From contig CM076195.1 of the NCBI GenBank assembly GCA_038277395.1, positions 48,505,366 through 48,569,365 on the forward strand: a stretch of DNA of 64,000 bases. Direction: 5' to 3'. Of the stretch, positions 1 through 8,078 are shown piece by piece (position 1 is the first letter of the stretch; each line of letters opens with the position of its first letter). The notes beneath the pieces are model-generated. The model ran no database searches. It saw only the letters and a list, made by a program, of their open reading frames with translations, and was not told the DNA's origin. The DNA is from Dryocosmus kuriphilus. Taxonomy: Eukaryota > Arthropoda > Insecta > Hymenoptera > Cynipidae. Position numbers and translations under genes: made by a program.

Positions 1-1130
1 CTGCATTCTACTCAAATCAATTCAATTCCATTGTATTTTAATAAATTCCGATAAATTTCATTAAATTCCGCTCAATTCTGCTAAAATTCCCTAAATTCTA
101 TTAAAATCTACTAAATACCGTTAAATTAGACTATAATCTACTGAACTCTACTAAATTTCACTGAATTTTATTAAATTAAACTAAATTTTACTCAACTCAA
201 TTACGTTCGATTGAATTCTACTAAATTCCGATAAATTTGTTTCAATTTTACTGAATTCTATTAAATTACAGTGAATTATACTAAATTTCATTAAATTCTA
301 TTAAATAAAACTGAAATCTACTCAATTCAATAAAATTTCATCGATTTATACTAAATTCCATTAAATTTGACAAAGTTTTACACAATTCTATTAAATTCCA
401 CTCAATTATACTACATTTCATTGAATTTTATTAAATATCACTGAATTCTGTTAAAAATTTCACTGAGTTCTATGTTAAATACTCCTGAATTCCAGTCTAT
501 TAAATTCAATTCCACTAAATTTTTCTAAAATGGGCTAAATTTGACTAAACTCCATTGGAAATGAAAAATTGAAATTCAGAAGTAATTCAAATTCAAATTA
601 CTTCTTAACGTGTAAAACAAACTTCAATTACAAAATTCGGAATATGAAAAAAAAATTTGACTGAGAATCGAAAACGTCAAAATTTGAACAATTATTCAAA
701 TTTTGTTATTGAAATTTCTTTGAATTCCACTAAATTTCATCTATTTATATTAAATTAAATTAATTATATTAAATTCAAAAATTTTATTTTACTAATTTCT
801 ACGAAATTCTTTTAAATTTGACTAAATTCCATTGAATTCAAATAAATTTCACTTAATTCTATTAAATTCATACTGATATCAACTGATTTCGGCTAAATTT
901 TGCTAAATTTGAATAAACTCCATTAAATTCTACTAATTTTCACTAAATTTTACTTCGACCAATTTCGCTAAATTTGAGTAAATTCTTCTAAATGAAACGG
1001 CATTCCACTGAATTCCGACAAATTTGACGAAATTCCATTAAATTTCACTGTTTTCTACTAAATTCCATTATATTCGACTAAATTGTATCTAATTAAATTA
1101 GATATCAAGAAATTCTACTAAATTCCGCTA
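1..1130. repeat. Degenerate AT-rich minisatellite, ~10-11 bp period
   Basis: Short words such as CTAAATTCCA, CTGAATTCTA and TTAAATTTCA recur every 10-11 bases over more than 1 kb, with substitutions and slips between copies. The array is open at the window's left edge. Between about 540 and 720 the regularity is lost and ordinary AT-rich sequence intervenes. No coding frame is supported. The short A/T runs are spaced close to the DNA helical repeat, so the array may be intrinsically curved; that is inference. Related arrays of GATTTCAAAGAATTT-type words lie at 42122-42362 and 51060-53180. Confidence 0.85.
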
Positions 1131-1494
1131 AATTTGCAAGCCCAGTATCCTTCAGAATCTGAACAAGCTTGGCTATTTTTATAACAAGCAATATACGGAT
1201 TTACAACGCCATTTGATAAAAATTCATCTGAAGCCACCTCACTTGCACAAAAGTTTAAACTTTTGTATAATATAACATCGCATGGAGCTTCTCAAGAATC
1301 CGAGTAAGTGTGCATTACTCTTATGCACCTCTAGATGTAAGCGTTCAATATTAGTATCTAAGACATCATGAATGATATGTGATAAAAAAAAGTGTTTCTG
1401 CGAATTAAGAAGCGTATCAGCGGCTACAAAATTTTTATTTATAAGAGATCGGATGGCTTTTAACTTAGTTCATCTTCTATATTTCAGTATATGA
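1131..1494. other. Non-repetitive AT-rich stretch with possible splice acceptor
   Basis: No ORF or repeat is recognised between the minisatellite and the zinc-finger reading frame. A pyrimidine-rich run ending in TTTCAG at 1482-1487 could be a splice acceptor feeding the downstream frame. However, an in-frame TGA at 1492-1494 follows at once, so either the acceptor is decayed or the 5' part of the gene lies elsewhere. Confidence 0.35.
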
Positions 1495-2393
1495 TCACTT
1501 TCTTATTTTATTGATAAAATATTATATTGCCAATTTTGTGAACTAACATTCACTAATAATGAAGGCGTTGTCGCGCATTACAAAATCTGTCATAAGGACT
1601 TAGAGAGTTTCAAATGCGTGCATAAAAATTGTTACACCGCATACGACTGTTGGTTTAGATTTAAGAAACATTTAAGTAATTGCCATAAAGATGAGTTTGA
1701 CAGAGAAAAGACTGAGGATAAATCTCATATTGAAATATGTAATAATACCAAAGAAAATACGAGAAATGTAGTATTAAGTCACGTGCAATATGATAGTACA
1801 ATTGTTTCTAGTATTAATAGTAGTGGCGTTAAAGCAACAGTAAAAATAAATGAAAACAACAGTAGAAATAGCAAAACTTTATTGAATAATTTGGACAGTG
1901 TTGAAAAAAAGTCTCACGTTGAAACAAATATTGATTTGATAGTAGCCCAAGCTTTGTACAATTTAAAAAAAGGTTTAGAAAAAGAAGCTGATATACATGC
2001 GTCAAAATACTGCGATGATCCTAAACTATCACAAAATCAATACAGAAGCTTGTGTTAGGTGTATCGAACTTTGTGAATGATATTTATCCACAAAAAATTA
2101 AAGAAACTATACTCAGTATTCTAGACAAGGTTGATAACAATGCTACCAAAAACAAGCTGACAAAAATAATTTTGAATAATATTACCAAACCTTTTGATCA
2201 CTTCAAAACTGAATTCAGTTGTGATAAACATTTCAAAAATTGTGTTCACGGTGCTTTCGTTTATTTAAGGAATACATTTAAAGCTTTTCTGGAACTGACT
2301 GATTGTTTAGATAGAATTTTAAAATATATTAAATCTTTACGAACAGAGACAGATACTGTTTCCGATATAATACAAATAAAACTATGGAATCTT
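1495..2393 (+). pseudogene. C2H2-finger DNA-transposon protein, N-terminal fragment (1 of 3)
   Basis: The frame is open from 1495 and carries two C2H2 fingers: YCQFCEL...HYKICH from 1525, and FKCVHKNC...HLSNCH from about 1609. A low-complexity polar linker follows. A frameshift near 2050 moves the reading to a second frame (2052-2480) that contains an FVNDIYP...KTEF segment. I recognise this order (C2H2 pair, linker, helical middle) from a transposon-encoded protein family of arthropods and other animals. It leads into a region resembling the TNP2/Transposase_21 domain of CACTA elements, found downstream at 5134. The protein stops matching near 2393, where K-repeat sequence begins. The remaining pieces are at 5134-6096 and 10244-10700. 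The superfamily assignment is tentative. Confidence 0.6.
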
Positions 2394-2838
2394 CCACAGT
2401 TTTTTAATTTTAATAGCGTTTTCTTGATTAAAACAAAAACCGTTCATTTTATCAAAAAACGGTTAAGACAAAATTTGTAGATTTTTTTAAGATGAACAAT
2501 TTTACTCTCTTACGTTTTTTTTGTATCTCTCATAGTTTAGACGGAAAATAGATTTTTTGATTTTGTGAAAACCGTTTTTGATGGATAAAACCATAACCGT
2601 TGGTCAAAAACCGCTGGTTAACGAACTCGTCCTTTCTTTTTGGACCTTAAAGAAGTGTGCCAAAGCGCAATCCAATCCGATTAGTCCTTCGAAAGTTATC
2701 GTGGGAACAGACGACAACGACGACAACGACAACGACGACAACGACGACAACGACAACGACGACAACGACAACGACGACGACAGCGACAACGACGACAACG
2801 CCAACAGACAGACAGACACGGTCGTAAAAACCATTTTT
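2394..2838 (+). repeat. K-repeat copy 1 (5'-truncated)
   Basis: This copy begins inside a ~155-bp subunit that also occurs at 4650-4740, continues through the GGATAAAACCATAACC block and ends after the CAGACAGACAGACAC tract. From 2709 to about 2800 it carries a perfect-looking (GACAAC/GACGAC) microsatellite. The left junction with the interrupted transposon gene is near 2393. It abuts copy 2 head to head at about 2838. Confidence 0.8.
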
Positions 2839-2925
2839 TACATTCTCATCAGAGAAGGTATTAGATTTATGCAAAATTTGACTTTCGCGGATTTCATGAA
2901 ATCTCCACGTTTTAAGACCTCCTGA
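2578..2925 (+). CDS. Small conserved K-repeat ORF (Asp/Asn repeat), copy 1
   Basis: This 115-codon frame has a conserved basic N-terminal block (MMDKTITVGQKPLVNELVL, then LKKCAKAQ and NPISPSKVIVG), an Asp/Asn repeat encoded by the GAC/AAC microsatellite, and a TDTVVK tail. The N-terminal block is recognisable in three other copies (4833, 9171 and 45274 minus). The tail runs into the inverted neighbour copy here, so its end is artificial. No known domain is recognised. The reverse strand is also open over part of it, so conservation could reflect DNA rather than protein. Whether it is translated is unknown. Confidence 0.3.
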   Translation: MMDKTITVGQKPLVNELVLSFWTLKKCAKAQSNPISPSKVIVGTDDNDDNDNDDNDDNDNDDNDNDDDSDNDDNANRQTDTVVKTIFYILIREGIRFMQNLTFADFMKSPRFKTS

Positions 2926-3770
2926 ATCCGAAAAAATGGTTTTTTACGACCGTGTCTGTCTGTCTGTTGGCGTTGTCGTCGTTGTTGTCGTTGTTGTCGT
3001 TGTCGTCGTTGTCGTCTGTTCCCACGATAACTTTCGAAGGACTAATCGGATTGGATTGCGCTTTGGCACACTACTTTAAGGTCCAAAAAGAAAGGACGAG
3101 TCGTTAACCAGCGGTTTTTGACCAACGGTTATGGTTTTATCCATCAAAAACGGTTTTCACAAATTCAAAAAATCCATTTTCCGGCTAAACTATGAGAGAT
3201 ACAAAAAAAATGTAAGAAAGTAAAATTGTTCACCTTAAAAATATCTACAAATTTTATCTTAACTGTTTTTCGATAAAATGAACGGTTTTTGATTTAATCA
3301 AGAAAACGCTATTAAAATTAAAAAACTCTGGTTTCCCGCCAAAATATTCAAGATACAAAAAAGTGGCAAAGAACAAAGTTGTTCAATTTAAAACGATCTA
3401 CAAATTTTGTTTTAACCATTTTTTCATAAAATGCACGGTTTTTGTTTTAATCGATAAACGTTATTAAAAATGAAAAATTTCAAAATTTCCCGCCAAATTA
3501 TGGAAGATACGGAAAAATAATAATTAACAAAATTGTTCGCCTCAAAAAGGTCTACAAATTTGCTTTCTATCATTTTTTTGATCAGATGCGTAGTTTTTGA
3601 GTTATTCGTGAAATATTGTATGAAATATAACTTTTCAGCAAAACTGTGCAAGATATGAGAAAATATTAACAAGCAGAATTGTTCACCTTGGAAAGAGCTA
3701 CAAAATTTATTCGTTAAGACTCATCGTTTTACTTTTAAGAATCGAAATCCTCTATTGTGAAAATTTGGAA
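2839..3770 (-). repeat. K-repeat copy 2, inverted relative to copy 1
   Basis: Reading the minus strand, this copy runs from several ~155-bp subunits (each with an ACAAATTT..TAGATC-type word and a GCGGGAAA box) at the right, through the GGATAAAACCATAACC block near 3130, to the 3' terminal segment at 2839-2940. The microsatellite here is much shorter (about 2965-3022) than in copy 1. A deleted base in the GTTCG word near 3103 breaks the small ORF. Confidence 0.75.
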
Positions 3771-3819
3771 AATCACTAAAAAACTTTACCAATCTACAAT
3801 GCGTTTTAAAAAACGTAAT

Positions 3820-4090
3820 TATCGAGCGCGAAGCGCGAGTGTCATGATGAGAATGTATTCCTTAAGGGCGATAGAGCCTTATGTAAAATAATTTCTTTTG
3901 GAATTTTTAATTTAAAGGTTTATACCATCCAAAAACACCGAGCGCGTAGCGCGAGGTGAATAATCTATTGAGCGCGAAGCGCGAGTCAAATGTCGAGCGC
4001 GAAGCGCAAGTGCCAACAGACGCGCGCCCTAGGCGCGCTCATACTTCGCGCCAAGCGCCCGATGAGAATGTGCCCGCGAAGCGGGCAGAT
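3820..4090. repeat. Cluster of short GC-rich palindromic words
   Basis: Words of the form GAGCGCGAAGCGCGAG occur at about 3824, 3939 (GAGCGCGTAGCGCGAG), 3968 and 3993. The variants GCGCGCCCTAGGCGCGC and CCCGCGAAGCGGGC follow up to 4090. Each can fold into a small hairpin, and they stand out sharply from the AT-rich surroundings. Further members lie near 4260, 7060-7140 and 46700. They look like embedded repeat modules; no function is known to me. Confidence 0.6.
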
Positions 4091-4092
4091 TT

Positions 4093-4330
4093 TTCGGATT
4101 CAGGAGGTCTCAAAACGTGGAGATTTCATGAAATCCGCGAAAGTCAAATTTTGCATAAATCTAATACTTTCTCTGATGAGAATGCAAAAATTGCATTTTT
4201 CAGCCAAACTGTGTAAAAAATGAAGAAATTTACGTTCTAGATATAATTTCATTGATTGGTGAGCGCGAGAAACGTGATGAGAATGCGCCTGAGTAGCGGG
4301 CAGATTTTTCAATAACTATCCAATCCGATT
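4093..4330 (+). repeat. K-repeat 3' segment, partial copy
   Basis: The stretch begins at TTCGGATTCAGGAGGTC, shared with the 3' part of copies 1 and 3. It extends past the usual end into a block (TGCATTTTTCAGCCA...GAGAAACGTGATGAGAATGCGCCTGAGTAGCGGGCAG, broken up here) that also occurs at 8530-8650, 9470-9590 and, inverted, at 45800-45960. This shows that a longer K-repeat variant exists. Confidence 0.65.
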
Positions 4331-4379
4331 AGTCGCTGAAAAGTGGTTTTCTTTGTATTTCATAACATATTTCACGAAT
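4331..4379. other. Short K-like linker
   Basis: This is an AT-rich linker containing the phrase TTTCACGAATAACTCAAAAACT, which is part of the K subunit context. No separate feature is seen. Confidence 0.4.
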
Positions 4380-5133
4380 AACTCAAAAACTGCGCGTCTG
4401 ATCAAAAAATGATAGAGAACAATTTGATAGATCTTTTTGAGGCGAACAACTTTGTTTAACATTATTTTTCTGTATCTTGCATACTTTGGCGGGAAATTTG
4501 AGAACCTTGATTTTTAATAACGTTTTATCGATTAAAACAAAAGCCGTGCATTTTATGAAAAAATGGTTAAAACAAAATTTGTAGATCTTTTTAAATTGAA
4601 CAACTTTATTCTTTACTATTATTTTTTATCTTGAATATTTTGGCGGGAAACCACAGTTTTTTAATTTTAATAGCGTTTTCTTGATTAAAACAAAAACCGT
4701 TCATTTTATCAAAAAATGGTTAAGACAAAATTTGTAGATTTTTTTGAGATGAACAATTTTACTTTCTTACGTTTTTTGTATCTCTCATAGTTTAGACGGA
4801 AAATGGATTTTTTGATTTTGTGAAAACCGTTTTTGATGGATAAAACCATAACCGTTGGCCAAAAACCGCTGGTTAACGAACTCGTCCTTTCTTTTTGGAC
4901 CTTAAAGAAGTGTGCCAAAGCGCAATCCAATCCGATTAGTCCTTCGAAAGTTATCGTGGGAACAGACGACAACGACGACAACAACGACGACGACAACGCC
5001 AACAGACAGACAGACACGGTCGTAAAAACCATTTTTTCGGATTCAGGAGGTCTCAAAACGTGGAGATTTCATGAAATCCGCGAAAGTCGAATTTTGCATA
5101 AATCTAATACTTTCTCTGATGAGAATGTAAAAA
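4380..5133 (+). repeat. K-repeat copy 3 (best-preserved plus-strand copy)
   Basis: Three tandem subunits are marked by TAGATCTTTTT-type words at about 4429, 4587 and 4736, giving a period of roughly 150-158 bp. They are followed by the ORF block from 4833, a short GACAAC tract, and the 3' end ...CTGATGAGAATGTAAAAAT. Immediately after this end, the interrupted transposon gene resumes in frame, which fixes the K 3' terminus near 5133. Confidence 0.8.
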
Positions 5134-5159
5134 TTACAATGAAAGTGACATCGTTTTAA
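4833..5159 (+). CDS. Small conserved K-repeat ORF, copy 3
   Basis: The N-terminal half is nearly identical to the copy at 2578, but the Asp/Asn tract is much shorter. Here the frame continues uninterrupted through the K 3' segment (DSGGLKTWRFHEIRE, then SNTFSDENVKI). That probably shows the natural C-terminal part. The last few codons are read from the flanking transposon gene. Confidence 0.3.
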   Translation: MMDKTITVGQKPLVNELVLSFWTLKKCAKAQSNPISPSKVIVGTDDNDDNNDDDNANRQTDTVVKTIFSDSGGLKTWRFHEIRESRILHKSNTFSDENVKITMKVTSF

Positions 5160-6096
5160 AAGCTTTGTTGTACCAAGACGATTTCCAAGCGAACAACTCG
5201 GGCGGTCACTCAAGTAGTATTGGAGCTGTTTATGCCGCGATAGCTTGTCTGTCTCCACAGCTTCGTTCTCAATTAAGAAATATTTTTTTAGTTGTTCTTT
5301 TCAATGCTAGTCACCGAAAAAAATATGGCAATAAAGCTGTGTTTCAACCGATAATTGATGAGCTTATATATTTAGAAACAAATGGTATTGAAGTAAATGT
5401 TAAGGGTAAAAAATTTAGAATATTCATAGTTTTAGCGCTTATATTAGGTGATAATCTTGGTATAAATTTGATTTTTGGCTTTGTGGAGAGTTTCTCAGCC
5501 AATTTTTTTGCCGTTGTTGACTCAAACATGCTGCGAATTGTTAATTGCGAAAGGACTCAAGGAAACTATACTCTTGATTTAATTAAAAATAATTATAAGA
5601 AAACTAGAATCAAAAGCGACTGCGTTTTTAAACGAATAACTTCGTTCCATGTATTGCTTAATTATTTTGTAGATAAAATGCATGATTTGAATGAAGCGTT
5701 GGGGTCTACGATAGCGTTGCTATTTTAAATCATTTTATTTACTATGTCAAATGTTTTACTTTAAAGAGCCTTAATGATAGAATGGAAATGTTTGATTATG
5801 GTCCAATTTATCGTAACAAACCATGTGCTGTTGAAGAACATCATTTGAAAAATCAGAAGCTGAAACTGACAGCCGCCGAAATGGATTGTTTTATACAAGT
5901 TCTGACACTTATAGTTGGTGATTTTATACGCGTCGATGATTAATATTGTGAATTATATTTAATTTTTCGTGAAATATATGACATCGCATCCACCAAATAC
6001 AAAGTTTCTAAACATAGCGGGGAAAAAATGTAAATTTAAAGTGCAGAGCATAATAGTATACATTAAACTTACTAAAAAGCCAGTACCACCGAAATT
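5134..6096 (+). pseudogene. DNA-transposon protein, central fragment (2 of 3)
   Basis: The frame resumes at about 5149 with a YQDDFQANNSGG motif and contains IFLVVLFNASHRKKYGN, FQPIIDELIYLETNGIEV and ALILGDNLGINLIFGFVESF. The order 'PIIDEL - GI.V - GDN.G - GF' parallels the Transposase_21/TNP2-type region of CACTA transposons and is typical of this animal protein family. After a stop or frameshift near 5725, further family segments (LNDRMEMFDYGP, then ELYLIFREIYDI) appear to about 6096. There the repeat array at 6097 begins. It is upstream of fragment 3 and broken by small lesions. Confidence 0.6.
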
Positions 6097-7060
6097 CCAT
6101 AGTATAGAACATTACGCCCTGACTTTTGAAGAGTCCGGTCCCGCCAGCTGATTTGTGTTCGATTCATCAAGAATCGATCATTTTCGTATCGCTCGAGAAG
6201 CAGCGAAAGCCACATTTCCGTTGCGCGTGTCATGAAATAGTACTCGTATATTACATATCGAGTGGCGAATGGCGGTGATTTCTGACGGGTGTGCTCGGAT
6301 GGCAAACTTCACACTCGTCAGAATTCACCGCCACTCGATATGTACGATATTTTTCATAACAAGCGCAACGAAAATGTGGCTTTCGCTGCCTCTTTATGGA
6401 TAATGAGAACGTCTTTAACACGAATGGAGGTTACGAGCGTCGCTGCTATATAGTGAAGTTAGAAGCAGAGACATGCGTACGCGTAAAACCCCATATCTTT
6501 TATTCAGTCGTACCAACGCAAAGACATGAAAATTGCTTTCGTCTGCTCAGCTGATCAGCTTTTGCGTTTGTAGCTGATTTTTATTCACCACACGGGGCGA
6601 AAACGCAACTTTCATCCCGCCAGCTGATTTGTGTTCGATTCGTCAAGAATCGGTAATTTTCGTACCGCTCGAGAGACAGCGAAAGACACATTTTCGTTGC
6701 ACGTGTTATGAAATAGAACATTACGCTCCGACTTTTGAAGAGGCCGGCCCTATTGGGTTTGAAAAGCAAAAACAAAAGGAATTCAACGCTTCCAGCTGAT
6801 TTTGTGTTCGATTCGTCAAGAATCGGTAATTTTCGTACCGCTCGAGAGACAGCGAAAGACACATTTTCGTTGCACGTGTTATGAAATAGAACATACGCTC
6901 CGACTTTTGAAGAGGCCGGCCCTATTGCATTATATTCATACATGAGGTTTGAAGCAAAACAAAAGGAATTGAAAGAGTGTGCTGCTTCGATCTTTAGTAG
7001 AGTAAATTTACCGTATTCAATAACTAAAAAAATCTGCCCACCTCGCGGGCACATTCTTGT
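6097..7060. repeat. Repeat of ~175-bp units with an internal inverted repeat
   Basis: A unit containing CCAGCTGATTTGTGTTCGATT, TACCGCTCGAGAGACAGCGA and ACTTTTGAAGAGGCCGGCC occurs at about 6141 (diverged), 6619 and 6795. The last two are in tandem, about 176 bp apart and nearly identical. Between units 1 and 2, 6235-6365 holds an inverted repeat (ATATCGAGTGGCG...CGCCACTCGATAT). No coding capacity is supported. The block interrupts the transposon gene at about 6096. Confidence 0.7.
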
Positions 7061-7299
7061 CGCGCGGTGAGCGAGCCTCTGTTGGAACTCACGCTTCGCG
7101 GTCGATACGTTATTTACCTCGCGCTACGCGCTCGGTGTTTGTATATCCCCCTAGGAAATTTGTACGTATGGATCTTTTAAAACTAAAGATTGAGCTATTG
7201 GCCAGTAAAGTTGGTAATTTTGAATTTTTTGTTAAAGCGCTTTCGGCTTTAACAAATACATTCTCATCACGTGTCTCGCGCTTTGCACTCGAATAAAGT
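7061..7299. repeat. GC-rich palindromic module, second cluster
   Basis: This contains CGCGCGGTGAGCGAG, CGCTTCGCGGTCGAT and TCGCGCTACGCGCTCGG, which are words of the 3820-4090 cluster in the opposite orientation. A stretch (TAAAGCGCTTTCGGCTTTAA...TCTCGCGCTTTGCACTCGA, broken here) recalls 46690-46760. There is no gene. Confidence 0.5.
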
Positions 7300-7452
7300 T
7301 TGTCCACAATGTGACATTTTTTTTGCAGTTTGAGTGAAAATAAAACTCTTTTATTTTTAGTAACATTTTGCACAATTAAAACAAAAACTATGAGTCCTAT
7401 GAAAAACATGGTCTGAAGCAAACATGTAAACCTTTTTGAGATAAATACATAA
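7300..7452 (-). repeat. K-repeat subunit interrupted by a foldback element
   Basis: The phrases CACAATTAAAACAAAAACTATG and TTTTTGAGATAAATACA belong to the K subunit. The subunit continues after 8075 with CCCATAGTTTC, so the 623-bp foldback at 7453-8075 inserted into it. Confidence 0.55.
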
Positions 7453-8075
7453 CACAGCCCCACAAAAAAAATAAATTTCTGTGCACGAGACCAGACCACC
7501 ATATCTATATGTTCTTGGGATCGCTGAGTTCGAATCCGGGGTTCGTTTTTCTCTATCAGGTCAGGTTCTTGAGAAAATTGATGTTTTTGGAAATTTCTTT
7601 GAAACAACGTAGGGCGCCATCCTGAAGCTGTAGAGACTTCTAATAGAGTTCAAATTAAAGCTTGCACCTTTTTATTTAGGATACTTATATCTAAATAAAT
7701 TTTCCCGTCGCCTGTCTTGAGCGGTAATAGGTTTCTGCGGCGCGCGCGCTACACTTCGCCGCTCGGGGAGTGAGAAGCCGCGCGCGAGCAGTAAAATCCC
7801 ATTTCCGCTCAAGATAGACGACCGAAACATTTTTTTAGATATAAGTATCTTAAAGAAAAGGGTTCAAACTTAATTTGAGCCCTATTAGAAGTCTCTAGAA
7901 CTTCAGGATGGCGCCCTACGTTGTTTCAAAGAAATTTCTAAAAACATCAATTTTTTCAAAAACCTGACCTGATGGAGAAAAACGGACCATGCATTCGGAC
8001 TCAGCGACTCCAAAAACATATAGATATGGTGGTCTGGTCTCGTGCACAGAATTTTTTTTTTTTTGTGGGGCTGTG
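7453..8075. mobile_element. Foldback/MITE with CACAG termini and TAA duplication
   Basis: The element begins CACAGCCCCACAAAAAA and ends with the complement, ...TTTTGTGGGGCTGTG. It is flanked by TAA at 7450-7452 and 8076-8078. The arms (7453-7690 and about 7830-8075) are inverted copies of each other. The centre is GC-rich, with CGGCGCGCGCGCTACACTTCGCC-like sequence. A three-base TAA duplication suits PIF/Harbinger (TWA), while CAC termini with 3-bp duplications would suit CMC elements; I cannot choose. There is no ORF, so it is non-autonomous. Confidence 0.8.
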
Positions 8076-8078
8076 TAA

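Noticed and set aside
2604..2874. Minus-strand frames of poly-Val and Ser/Leu repeats across the GAC/AAC tract
   Set aside because: They are the reverse readings of the microsatellite in K copy 1. The same tract has one consistent conserved frame on the plus strand.
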